From RFPW01 sp040401595 (GTDB lineage Bacteria > Pseudomonadota > Gammaproteobacteria > Burkholderiales > Burkholderiaceae_E): a DNA stretch of 64,000 bases. Below are positions 45,090 through 53,256 of the stretch, piece by piece. The stretch is taken from contig JBBAOE010000011.1 in assembly GCA_040401595.1 (NCBI GenBank), positions 1-64,000 on the forward strand, read 5' to 3'. The stretch's first letter is position 1; each line of letters starts with the position of its first letter. Made by a program: the position numbers and the translations under genes. Below the pieces are notes generated by a model. It made no database searches. It was not told the DNA's origin and was given only the letters and a program-made list of their open reading frames with translations.

Positions 45090-46385
45090 ATGAAGCTCAA
45101 TCGAATTCTGACAGCGCTGCTGATCGCCGGAGTTGGCAGCAGCGTTGCAAGTCTGGCACTTGCCCAGTCGGGGAAAGACAACCTCGCGACCCTCAAGCAA
45201 ATGAAGGTCGCCACCACCGACCTGAACATCCCGGTGATCCCGCAAGAAGGCAAAAACGCTGATGCTATTCGGGCCAACCTCAAGCACGTGAAGTTGCCGC
45301 CAGGCTTCAAAATCGATCTGTACGCCGTCGTCCCGGATGCGCGCCATATGGCGGTCGCCCCTTCAACCAACATGCTGTTCGTTGGGACCCGTAAGACCAA
45401 GGTCTGGGCGGTGACGGACCGTAACGGTGACGGCACGGCCGATGAGGTCAAAGCCTTTGCACCCTCGCTGAATTTCAAAAATCCGAACGGCGTTTGCTGG
45501 ACCAAGGATGGCTTCCTGATCGTGGCTGAGCACAACCGCGTGCTGAACTTCCCGGCCGCTGAGTTCTTCTATGAGGGCCCGGATGTCGCGGTCATCGAAG
45601 TCGTACCCCAGGGCAAACTGATCCCCGTCGAGGAAGAGTCCTACAACCACGGCGCCCGCACCTGCCGGGTTGATGACAATAATCAGCTCTATGTGACCCT
45701 CGGTCAGCCTTATAACGTTCAGCCTGCCAACAAGGTTGAACTCTACGAGAAGCTGGGGATCGGCGGCGTGGTTCGCCTCGATGCGTTCGATGGATCCAAG
45801 CGCGAGGTCGTTGCACGCGGAGTGCGTAACTCGGTGGGCATCGAGATCAATCCCAAAGACAAAACCGTTTGGTTCACCGATAACCAGACCGATGGCATGG
45901 GCGACGACACCCCTCCAGGCGAACTGAACCGCATCACCAAAGCGGGCGGCGAGCACTTTGGCTACCCGTATATCCATGGCAACAACGTGCAGATCGCGGG
46001 TACTGCAGCCGCTCCAGATCTCAAGGACATGAAGGCACCCGCCGTCTGGACCAAGCCACAGGTCGAGTTCCCGGCCCACCAGGCGCAATTGGGTCTGGGC
46101 GTCTACACCGGTAAGAAGTTCCCAGCCAAGTACCAGGGCGGTATGTTCGTCGCATCCCACGGTTCCTGGAACCGCACCAAAGCCAGCGGCGGCCTGATCA
46201 ACTTCGTGCCGATCAAGGCCGATGGCACCGCTGGAGCGTCCGAGGTCTTCGCTGAAGGGTTCCTTGACCCAGAAACCGGGATCTACCGCGGCCGCCCCGT
46301 GGATGTTGCCCAGATGAAGGACGGTTCGCTCCTGATTTCGGACGACTACGTCGGTGCCATCTATCGCGTTACATACTCGAACTGA
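45090..46385 (+). CDS. PQQ-dependent sugar (sorbosone) dehydrogenase family protein
   Basis: A 431-residue periplasmic six-bladed beta-propeller. Signal peptide MKLNRILTALLIAGVGSSVASLALAQ. Family stretches: LPPGFKIDLYAVVPDARHMAVAP, FVGTRKTKVWAVTDRNGDGTADEV, NGVCWTKDGFLIVAEHNRVL, GVRNSVGIEINPKDKTVWFTDNQTDGMGDDTPPGELN and FVASHGSWNRTKASGG. Such soluble aldose or sorbosone dehydrogenases use PQQ and pass electrons to cytochrome c. The next gene encodes a cytochrome c and the one after it a TonB receptor. GGAGA precedes the ATG. Substrate is unknown. Confidence 0.92.
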   Translation: MKLNRILTALLIAGVGSSVASLALAQSGKDNLATLKQMKVATTDLNIPVIPQEGKNADAIRANLKHVKLPPGFKIDLYAVVPDARHMAVAPSTNMLFVGTRKTKVWAVTDRNGDGTADEVKAFAPSLNFKNPNGVCWTKDGFLIVAEHNRVLNFPAAEFFYEGPDVAVIEVVPQGKLIPVEEESYNHGARTCRVDDNNQLYVTLGQPYNVQPANKVELYEKLGIGGVVRLDAFDGSKREVVARGVRNSVGIEINPKDKTVWFTDNQTDGMGDDTPPGELNRITKAGGEHFGYPYIHGNNVQIAGTAAAPDLKDMKAPAVWTKPQVEFPAHQAQLGLGVYTGKKFPAKYQGGMFVASHGSWNRTKASGGLINFVPIKADGTAGASEVFAEGFLDPETGIYRGRPVDVAQMKDGSLLISDDYVGAIYRVTYSN

Positions 46386-46401
46386 TCGAGAAACCTGGCC
46401 A

Positions 46402-46428
46402 TCAGGGGCTGCATTGGCAGTCCCCTGA
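46402..46428 (+). promoter_or_regulatory. Hairpin 1 after the dehydrogenase gene
   Basis: TCAGGGGCTGC and GCAGTCCCCTGA pair over 11 bp with one bulged T and loop ATTG. First of three consecutive hairpins between the dehydrogenase and the cytochrome gene. Confidence 0.55.
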
Positions 46429-46436
46429 GGCCCGTG

Positions 46437-46460
46437 GCCCCGGTCGGTAACGACCGGGGC
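46437..46460 (+). promoter_or_regulatory. Hairpin 2 with GTAA tetraloop
   Basis: GCCCCGGTCG and CGACCGGGGC form a perfect 10-bp stem closed by GTAA, a GNRA-type tetraloop. It lies between hairpin 1 and the T-tract terminator. Confidence 0.65.
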
Positions 46461-46471
46461 GAGAATCTGAG

Positions 46472-46506
46472 GGACGGTGGGACGACCGCGACCACCGTCC
46501 TTTTTT
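46472..46506 (+). terminator. Rho-independent terminator after the dehydrogenase gene
   Basis: GGACGGTGG and CCACCGTCC form a 9-bp GC-rich stem with an 11-nt loop followed by six T. It ends only about 17 nt before the cytochrome start, so read-through or attenuation would set the ratio of dehydrogenase to cytochrome and receptor. Confidence 0.85.
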
Positions 46507-46522
46507 GTTGCAGGAGATTTAG

Positions 46523-46849
46523 ATGACCGCGTTCTCCATCATACTGATCACCGTCATTACCTCAGTGCTGCCGAGCGCAGCCCATGCAGCGGATGTCGCC
46601 GCCGGCAAGGCGAAGGCCAGCATGGCATGCGCGATGTGCCACGGGCCGCTGGGGCAGTCGATGCAGCCCAATGTACCCAGCCTGTCCGGACAGCCAGAGG
46701 TCTATGTGGTGGAACAGTTGCGCAACTACCGCAGCGGCAAGCGCATGCATGAGGTGATGTCGCTGATGGCAAAACCATTGACCGATGTCGACATCGACAA
46801 TGTGGCCGCCTGGTACGGCTCCTTGAGAGTCGAGGTCTCGGAGAAATGA
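46523..46849 (+). CDS. Class I c-type cytochrome
   Basis: 108 residues. Signal peptide (SIILITVITSVLPSAAHA), then one haem-binding site CAMCH (Cys36, Cys39, His40) and a distal region LRNYRSGKRMHEVMSLMAKPLTDVDIDNVAAWYGSL containing a likely axial Met. This is the cyt c4/c553-like fold. It is the probable electron acceptor of the PQQ-type dehydrogenase upstream. Its stop overlaps the receptor start by 4 nt. Confidence 0.93.
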   Translation: MTAFSIILITVITSVLPSAAHAADVAAGKAKASMACAMCHGPLGQSMQPNVPSLSGQPEVYVVEQLRNYRSGKRMHEVMSLMAKPLTDVDIDNVAAWYGSLRVEVSEK

Positions 46850-49029
46850 TGCATAAGCCCTGGAAACCGTTTTCGAGCGCGCTGGCACTCAGCTCAACCG
46901 CCCTGGCGATTGGCGGGACCTTCAACCCGGCCCAGGCCCAGTCATTGCCCGACGTAGTGGTTTCGGCCTCGAGATCCGCGCAGCAGAGCTTCGATGCGCC
47001 TGCTGCCATTCAGTCCGTGGAGCGGATGGCGATCGAGGATGGCGGCCCCCAGGTCAATCTTTCAGAGTCCCTCAAGCAAATTCCCGGGCTCACGATTCTG
47101 AACCGACAGAACTATGCGCAGGACCTTCAGGTGTCCATTCGCGGGTTCGGTTCACGGGCCAGCTTCGGAATCCGAGGCATCCGTTTGTTGATTGACGGCA
47201 TTCCTGCGACCACCCCGGATGGTCAGGCCCAGGGCTCTTCGATCAGTCTGACCTCGACCGAACGGATCGAAGTCCTGCGCGGCCCTCTGGCTCAGCTGTA
47301 CGGGAACGCCTCCGGCGGCGTCATCCAGGCCTTTACCCGCGAAGCCCCGCAGATACCGGAATTCAGCGCCCAGTTGTACGGCGGCTCCAATGGTATGCAA
47401 CGCAGCGACTGGCAGTACGCAGGTCGCGCGGGCGAAGTCGGGATCATTGCCGATTACAGTACGTTCAAGATCGATGGTTACCGCGATAACAGTCATGCGG
47501 AACGCAATCAGTTCAACGGAAAACTCAGCTTTGCGCTGGCGCCAGCGACGCGTATGAACGTCGTGTTCAACCAGTTCGACATGCCGGTGGCGCAAGACCC
47601 GTTGGGCCTCGATCTGTCTCAGCTGGCAGCCAACCCGAAGCAGGCTGGTACTGGGACCGCAAACCGCACGGCGGCCGATTTTCGGGTCCGCAAGGCCGTA
47701 CTACAAAACCAGATTGGCAGCTCCGTGACCCACACGATCGACGCTGACTGGTCTATGACTGCGCGTGCCTACTACGGCACCCGCGACAACGAACAATTCC
47801 AGGCCGGGTCGGGTGCCCTCAACACCGCAAATTACAACGGATCCTGGGTCGGACTCGAGCGTGCTTATCTGGGCGCTGCGCTGCAACTCAATGGCAGGAC
47901 CCGCCTTGGAACGACCCCGGTCCTGATGGCGACCGGCTACGACTTTGATCGCTCGCGCGAGATTCGCCAGGGCGGCGCCGCCAGTCTGGGCGAGAAGACA
48001 TCGACCACCCGCAATGAACTGAACAAAGCCCAGAACAACGACGTCTTTGCCCAGGCGACCTTCCTCGCATCCGACCAAATTTCAGTCGTCACCGGGGTAC
48101 GTTCGAGCTCGGTCCGCTTTTCCAGCGATGATTACTACCTCACCGACAACCGCAACGGATCCGGCGAACGAGTGTTTCACGCGACCAGTCCCGTCTTGGG
48201 TCTGACCGTTCACGCGTCGCCCGACCTGAACCTGTACGCCAATTATGGCAAGGGGTTCGAAACGCCAACCCTCTCTGAAGTGGCCTACCGGATACTGGGT
48301 ACGGCACCGATCGCGGAGTTCAACCCAAGGCTCAATGCTTCGATCAGCCATCATCGTGAGCTCGGTGCCAAATGGACCCCCATGCCCGCTGCGCGCGCAG
48401 ATCTGAATCTCTATCAGATTGATTCCAGAGATGAGATCGTTGTCTCGACCAGTAGTGGTGGCCAGACTGCGTTTCAGAACGCGCCCGGCACGATTCGTCG
48501 CGGCGCCGAACTCAGCGTGGGCGCACGCCTGAATCCACACCTACGTGCAAGCGTCGCAGCAAACTGGATCGATGCCCAGTTCAACCAGGCGTTCAGCTAT
48601 TCCGTCAATGGCGCGCCCAACAAAGTGAGTTCAGGTTTCAAAATTCCGGGGATCCCGCAGAACTTTGTCTTCTCGGAACTCCTGTGGACGAGCCTCGCAG
48701 CCGATAGCGCTGAGCCTCGGGCAGGTACCGCTCGGGGGGGCAACCTGACCGGTAGCCGAGTTGCGCTCGAACTGATCCGTGCTGGCAAACTGTTTGCCAA
48801 CGATACCAATACGGAATCGGCTGCTGGATACACCAACTGGAACCTGATGGCGAGCCAGGGGTGGGCGCTGGGCCGTGCCAACCTGACTGCCTACGCCCGG
48901 GTCGATAACCTCCTGGACGAGCGCTATGTCGGCTCTGTCATCGTGAACCAGTCGTCCGCAAAATATTACGAACCAGCCCCCGGTCGGAGCTGGACCCTCG
49001 GCCTGCGCTATCGACTGCCGATTCGCTGA
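46846..49029 (+). CDS. TonB-dependent receptor
   Basis: A 727-residue outer-membrane receptor. Signal peptide ending NPAQAQ, TonB-box-like DVVVSASR directly after it, and plug (NLSESLKQIPGLTILNRQNYAQDLQVSIRGFGSRASFGIRGIRLLIDGIPATTPDGQAQ, ERIEVLRGPLAQLYGNASGGVIQ). The barrel ends LGLRYRLPIR. Similar in type to receptors for siderophores or small cofactors (FecA/PqqU-like size). Because it is translationally coupled to the cytochrome and near a PQQ-type dehydrogenase, import of PQQ or of the sugar substrate is plausible but unproven. Confidence 0.92.
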   Translation: MMHKPWKPFSSALALSSTALAIGGTFNPAQAQSLPDVVVSASRSAQQSFDAPAAIQSVERMAIEDGGPQVNLSESLKQIPGLTILNRQNYAQDLQVSIRGFGSRASFGIRGIRLLIDGIPATTPDGQAQGSSISLTSTERIEVLRGPLAQLYGNASGGVIQAFTREAPQIPEFSAQLYGGSNGMQRSDWQYAGRAGEVGIIADYSTFKIDGYRDNSHAERNQFNGKLSFALAPATRMNVVFNQFDMPVAQDPLGLDLSQLAANPKQAGTGTANRTAADFRVRKAVLQNQIGSSVTHTIDADWSMTARAYYGTRDNEQFQAGSGALNTANYNGSWVGLERAYLGAALQLNGRTRLGTTPVLMATGYDFDRSREIRQGGAASLGEKTSTTRNELNKAQNNDVFAQATFLASDQISVVTGVRSSSVRFSSDDYYLTDNRNGSGERVFHATSPVLGLTVHASPDLNLYANYGKGFETPTLSEVAYRILGTAPIAEFNPRLNASISHHRELGAKWTPMPAARADLNLYQIDSRDEIVVSTSSGGQTAFQNAPGTIRRGAELSVGARLNPHLRASVAANWIDAQFNQAFSYSVNGAPNKVSSGFKIPGIPQNFVFSELLWTSLAADSAEPRAGTARGGNLTGSRVALELIRAGKLFANDTNTESAAGYTNWNLMASQGWALGRANLTAYARVDNLLDERYVGSVIVNQSSAKYYEPAPGRSWTLGLRYRLPIR

Positions 49030-49110
49030 GCACGCCGATGCGGGTAAACTACAACACGGTCTGCGCATTCACCGCCGACTCCTTTATTTGAATACCACTG
49101 GAGCTTCCTT

Positions 49111-49401
49111 GTGACTACCCGACGCGAATTTTTCAAGATCGTCCCGATCGTTTCGCTGGCCGCCACCGCATCGACTGGCTTTGCCCAGGCCAAAGTTGAC
49201 CCGAAAGACGCACAGGCAACATCGCTCGCATACGTCGAGGATGCGACGACCAGTAAGCACGCCAAATACGTCAAGGGCAACGCCTGCAGTAACTGCCAGC
49301 TGTATCAGGGTGGCGCTGCTCCCTGGGGTGGTTGCCCGATCTTCGCGGGCAAGCAAGTCGCCGCCAAAGGCTGGTGTTCAGCCTGGGTCAAGAAAGCCTG
49401 A
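49111..49401 (+). CDS. hip: High-potential iron-sulfur protein (HiPIP)
   Basis: 96 residues starting at GTG with GGAG upstream. Tat signal TTRREFFKIVPIVSLAATASTGFAQA. The mature part has the four HiPIP cysteines (Cys59-x-x-Cys62, Cys75, Cys89) in ACSNCQLYQGGAAPWGGCPIFAGKQVAAKGWCSAWV, which hold one [4Fe-4S] cluster. It is a periplasmic electron carrier and could serve the dehydrogenases encoded nearby. Confidence 0.96.
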   Translation: MTTRREFFKIVPIVSLAATASTGFAQAKVDPKDAQATSLAYVEDATTSKHAKYVKGNACSNCQLYQGGAAPWGGCPIFAGKQVAAKGWCSAWVKKA

Positions 49402-49472
49402 GGCCTTCTAAGCCTTCATGAAGTTCAGGGGGGGCCGCCGCGCCTGGCGGGGCCCGCCCCATCAGTCTCTGC

Positions 49473-49646
49473 TCAAGGGTGCGCTGCTTCGACGCGGCAG
49501 CCCGTGCGAGCATCAAACCAGTGCAGGTCACGCTGGCCCATCTGGACCCGTACCCGCCCTGACGCAGGTGGGACCGCCTCAGCCGTCTCCTGGCGCAGCG
49601 TGAACAGCGCGGCGCCCAATCGACCATGGAAGAAGGTGACGACGCA
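49473..49646 (-). pseudogene. Remnant of a sugar ABC transporter ATPase (UgpC/MalK-type C-terminus)
   Basis: A 57-codon minus-strand frame, closed upstream by a stop, reads CVVTFFHGRLGAALFTLRQ, then ETAEAVPPASGRVRVQMGQR and DLHWFDARTGCRVEAAHP. This pattern (HGRLG..., V.VQ...LHWFDA.TG.R) is that of the C-terminal TOBE/OB domain of UgpC/MalK-like ATPases. The ATPase core is absent from the window. It therefore looks like the 3' remnant of a lost sugar transporter. The rest of the 306-bp space between the HiPIP and FAH genes holds no intact gene. Confidence 0.6.
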
Positions 49647-49707
49647 TCATTGCAGTTTGATGAATGTGGCGACTGAATCTCGCGACTGAATCTGTCGCCT
49701 GATGGCC

Positions 49708-50520
49708 TCAGACAATCTTCACCGACAAATCGGGCAGCCGGTCGATCTTGCACAGGATCACGTCGCCCTTGACCACGGGTCCGACATTTTCCGGAGTCCC
49801 CGAGTAAATGATGTCTCCCGGGAAGAGTTCATTCGCTTCCGAGATTTTCGAGATCTGCTCAGCCACGGACCAGATCATGTGCGCGAGGGTTGCGCTCTGC
49901 TTGACCACGCCGTTGACCGCGAGGGAAATGTTTTCGGTTCGGAAATGGCCGATCTGGCTGACCGGGTGCAGGGGCCCGATCGGCGCCGACTGATCAAACG
50001 ACTTGCCGATTTCCCAGGGTTTTTTCTGATCGCCCATCATGCGCTGCAGGTCCCTGCGGGTCATATCCAATCCGAGCGCATAGCCAAACACCAGGTCCAG
50101 AGCCTTGTCGATCGGGATATCCTTGCCACCGGCCTTGAGTGCGGCGACCAGTTCCACCTCGTAGTGATAATTCTTCGTCAACGAGGGGTAGGCATGATCC
50201 CCAACCGTTCCGGGCGCGACGAACTGAATGGCATCGGTTGGTTTCTGAAAAAAGAAGGGCGGCTCGCGCGTCGGATCTGAGCCCATTTCACGGGCATGCG
50301 CCGCATAATTACGGCCGATGCAGTAAACGCGACGTACCGGGAAAACGTCGCTGGTCCCGGCGATTGGGATCGTTGTCGTGGCAATCCGAAACGGCATCTT
50401 CGGGTTGTTCGCCTGAGCTTGGGCCGGACCAAGCCCCGTCACCGCTGCAGCGCCCGTGGCAGCGATGGTGGCGACGCCCATTTTCAGTCCGTCGCGGCGG
50501 GAAATTCGAGTCAAGATCAT
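49708..50520 (-). CDS. Fumarylacetoacetate hydrolase family protein with Tat-type signal
   Basis: About 270 residues. The N-terminus TRISRRDGLKMGVATIAATGAAAVTGLGPAQAQ is a twin-arginine-like signal, unusual for this normally cytosolic family. The FAH domain follows: VRRVYCIGRNYAAHAREMGSDPTREPPFFFQKPTDAI, the metal-binding YHYEVELVAALKAGG, GYALGLDMTRRDLQ, and ELFPGDIIYSGTPENVGPVVKGD. It hydrolyses or decarboxylates acylpyruvate-like compounds. ATG 50520 has AGGAGA almost touching it; the in-frame TTG two codons later has ideal spacing and may be the true start. It is divergent from a peptide-type ABC importer. Confidence 0.9.
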   Translation of the reverse strand: MILTRISRRDGLKMGVATIAATGAAAVTGLGPAQAQANNPKMPFRIATTTIPIAGTSDVFPVRRVYCIGRNYAAHAREMGSDPTREPPFFFQKPTDAIQFVAPGTVGDHAYPSLTKNYHYEVELVAALKAGGKDIPIDKALDLVFGYALGLDMTRRDLQRMMGDQKKPWEIGKSFDQSAPIGPLHPVSQIGHFRTENISLAVNGVVKQSATLAHMIWSVAEQISKISEANELFPGDIIYSGTPENVGPVVKGDVILCKIDRLPDLSVKIV

Positions 50521-50614
50521 TCTCCTGTTAGATTTGCCTCTTTGGCAATCTTGATGCTTGTGGATCACCACAGCATCCCGTTGTCATTCGCCGAATTGAG
50601 ATCTTCGCAACAAC

Positions 50615-52207
50615 ATGAATCGATTATTGTCTAGGCTTGTCATTGCCCTCAGCGCGCTGATGCTTGCTGGGTTCAGCGGGTTTTCACTTGCGAAAACGTT
50701 TCGCTGGTCGAGCGCCAGTGACATATCCACACTCGACATTCATTCACAAAATAACGCCCTGATCAATGGCGTTCACGCCGCGATCTACGAATCGCTTGTT
50801 TCTTACGACAGCCGGACCTTCAAACCCCGACCCGCACTGGCGACCCGCTGGAGTGAAATCTCGCCGACCCAGCTGCGCTTTGTTCTGCGCAGCGGCATCA
50901 AATTCAGCGACGGTACGCCGCTGACGGCGGATGACGTTGTCTTTTCCATCAACCGCGCGATGGCCAAGACCTCAAACTACGTGGTCTACACCCAGGGGAT
51001 TGACCGAGTGGTCAAGGTCGACGACATCACAGTCGATATCCTGCTGAAAAGTCCCAACCCGGTGCTCATCAGCCAGCTGTGCGAACTGCGCATCATGAGT
51101 CGGACCTGGGCGGAAAAAAACCGCTCGACCGAACCCAAGGACATCAAGACGTCGGATGAGCCGTTTGCCCACCGCAATGCCATGGGTAGTGGGCCTTATA
51201 TGGTCAAGGAATGGCAACCAGACCAGCGCCTGGTGCTGGTTAAAAACCCGAACTGGTGGGGCTGGAGTAACGCCGAGTCCAATGTCACCGAGATTATCTA
51301 TTCGCCCATCCGCGCGGATGCGACGCGAATCGCGGCCCTGCTGTCGGGCGAGGTGGACTTCGTCCTCGATCCCAGCCCGCAGGACCTCGGACGACTGCGC
51401 GCCAGCCCGGCCCTCAAGGTGATCGATGGGGTCGAGAACCGAACGATTTTTCTCGGTATGGACCAGTTCCGGGAAGAGCTCCCCGGCAGCAACATCAAAG
51501 GTCGAAACCCGCTGAAGGATCTGCGCGTGCGCAAGGCCCTCTATCAGGCGATTGATGTCGATACGATGTCGCGCGTGACGATGCGCGGCCTGAGCCAGGC
51601 GACAGGTGCTCTGGTCTCGCCCAAAGTGAATGGTTGGACCGAAGCCGTCGACAAGCGCTTCCCATTTGACCCTGAGGCTGCCCGCAAACAGCTCGCAGAC
51701 GCGGGTTATGCGGGTGGCTTTGAAGTGGATTTCGCCTGCCCGAATAACCGCTATATCAACGACGAAGAGCTTTGCCAGGCGATCAGCGCCATGTGGGCCA
51801 AGGTTGGCGTCAGAGCGAAGCTGCGCACCCTGCCATCGGTCACCTACTTTCCGATGATTCAGCGCTCGGAAGCCAGCATCTACATGCTCGGTTGGGGTGT
51901 CCCAACCTTTGATGCACTCTATTCGCTGCAGTCACTGACCCGCTCGGTCGGGACCGGGGGCGACGGCAATTACAACGTTGGTCGCTACAGCAACGCCCGC
52001 ATGGATTATCTGGTCGACCGGGTCAAGTCGGAAACGGACATCGCCATTCGCAACCGCATGCTGACCGAAGCTCTTCAGCTTCAGAACGATACCGTTGCTC
52101 ATATTCCGCTGCACAATCAGGTGATCCCGTGGGTCATGAAAAAATCCATCACCACCGTGCATCGTTCCGATAACCGGATCGATTGGACGCTCACGCGGGT
52201 CGACTGA
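50615..52207 (+). CDS. ABC transporter substrate-binding protein, peptide/nickel family (family 5)
   Basis: 530 residues. Signal peptide LVIALSALMLAGFSGFSLA, then the SBP_bac_5 fold: FRWSSASDISTLDIHSQNN, ALATRWSEISPTQLRFVLRSGIKFSDGTPLTADDVVFSINRAM, GSGPYMVKEWQPDQRLVLVKNPNWWG and DLRVRKALYQAIDVDTM. It is the first gene of a five-gene importer (binding protein, two permeases, two ATPases). The family takes oligopeptides, opines, glutathione or nickel chelates; the ligand is not predictable. Confidence 0.94.
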   Translation: MNRLLSRLVIALSALMLAGFSGFSLAKTFRWSSASDISTLDIHSQNNALINGVHAAIYESLVSYDSRTFKPRPALATRWSEISPTQLRFVLRSGIKFSDGTPLTADDVVFSINRAMAKTSNYVVYTQGIDRVVKVDDITVDILLKSPNPVLISQLCELRIMSRTWAEKNRSTEPKDIKTSDEPFAHRNAMGSGPYMVKEWQPDQRLVLVKNPNWWGWSNAESNVTEIIYSPIRADATRIAALLSGEVDFVLDPSPQDLGRLRASPALKVIDGVENRTIFLGMDQFREELPGSNIKGRNPLKDLRVRKALYQAIDVDTMSRVTMRGLSQATGALVSPKVNGWTEAVDKRFPFDPEAARKQLADAGYAGGFEVDFACPNNRYINDEELCQAISAMWAKVGVRAKLRTLPSVTYFPMIQRSEASIYMLGWGVPTFDALYSLQSLTRSVGTGGDGNYNVGRYSNARMDYLVDRVKSETDIAIRNRMLTEALQLQNDTVAHIPLHNQVIPWVMKKSITTVHRSDNRIDWTLTRVD

Positions 52208-52211
52208 ACGG

Positions 52212-53192
52212 ATGCCCATTTTCCTCCTCAACCGCCTGCTGCAGGCGAGCGGTGTTCTGGTTTCGGTCGCCTTTCTGGCCTTTCTGCTGTTCCAGTATGT
52301 TGGCGACCCCGTGCTTTTCCTGCTCGGGCAGGATGCAACCCCACAGCAGATCCGCGAGTTGCGCAGCGCGCTGGGGCTGGACCAATCATTTCTGGTGCAA
52401 TTCCAGCGCTTCCTCTGGAATGCGGTTCAAGGCGAATTCGGTATCAGCCTGCGCCAGGGCACCAAAGTCTCCAAGCTGATCGCCGAGCGCCTACCAGCGA
52501 CGCTGGAACTCGCGATGATCGCGGCCCTGCTGGCGTTGACCGTCGGAATTCCGATGGGCGTCTACGCCGCGCTTCGCCGCGGTCAGTTCAGCTCGCAACT
52601 CCTGATGACGGTTTCGCTACTGGGCGTCTCGCTCCCCACCTTTCTCATCGGCATCCTGTTGATTCTGCTCTTTTCGGTCAACCTGGGCTGGTTGCCCAGC
52701 TTTGGTCGCGGCGACACCATCAACCTCGGCTGGTGGAGCACGGGTTTGTTGAGTATCGCGGGCTGGAAGCACATCGTTCTGCCAGCAACCACGCTCGCCA
52801 TTTTTCAGCTCACGCTGATCATGCGACTGGTGCGGGCTGAAATGCTTGAAGTGCTGCGGACCGACTACATCCGGTTCGCCCGGGCCCGGGGCCTCAGTAC
52901 CCGGGCGATCCACTTCGGCCATGCGCTGCGCAACACACTGGTACCGGTGATGACCATCACCGGCCTTCAACTCGGCGGTCTGATTGCCTTTGCCATCATC
53001 ACCGAGACCGTCTTTCAGTGGCCTGGCATGGGCCTGTTGTTCATCCAGGCGGTGAGCTTTGCCGACATCCCCGTGATGGCGGCTTACCTCTGCCTGGTCT
53101 CGCTGATTTTCGTCACGATCAACCTGATCGTTGACCTCCTGTATGTGCTGGTGGATCCCAGAATCCGGATCGACCGGCCCCGAAAAGCATGA
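52212..53192 (+). CDS. Dipeptide-type ABC transporter permease (DppB-like)
   Basis: A 326-residue permease with six helices. N-terminal LLNRLLQASGVLVSVAFLAFLLF, LLGQDATPQQIRELRSALGLDQSFLVQFQRFL, and the EAA coupling loop LRTDYIRFARARGLSTRAIHFGHALRNTLVPV. C-terminus DLLYVLVDPRIR. It begins 4 bp after the binding-protein stop. Confidence 0.95.
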   Translation: MPIFLLNRLLQASGVLVSVAFLAFLLFQYVGDPVLFLLGQDATPQQIRELRSALGLDQSFLVQFQRFLWNAVQGEFGISLRQGTKVSKLIAERLPATLELAMIAALLALTVGIPMGVYAALRRGQFSSQLLMTVSLLGVSLPTFLIGILLILLFSVNLGWLPSFGRGDTINLGWWSTGLLSIAGWKHIVLPATTLAIFQLTLIMRLVRAEMLEVLRTDYIRFARARGLSTRAIHFGHALRNTLVPVMTITGLQLGGLIAFAIITETVFQWPGMGLLFIQAVSFADIPVMAAYLCLVSLIFVTINLIVDLLYVLVDPRIRIDRPRKA

Positions 53193-53256
53193 TGCCCACC
53201 CCTACGTCAGCCCCCAAGCGCGAAGCGCCCCATTCCTGCACACTGAGGCCCGCCGT

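Noticed and set aside
44791..45090. 99-codon frame between the chimera and the dehydrogenase gene
   Set aside because: It overlaps a strong hairpin and the conserved leader, and shows no protein features.
53193..53256. Short reading frame between the two Dpp-like permeases as a separate gene
   Set aside because: Only about 24 codons with no ribosome site of note; more likely spacing sequence.
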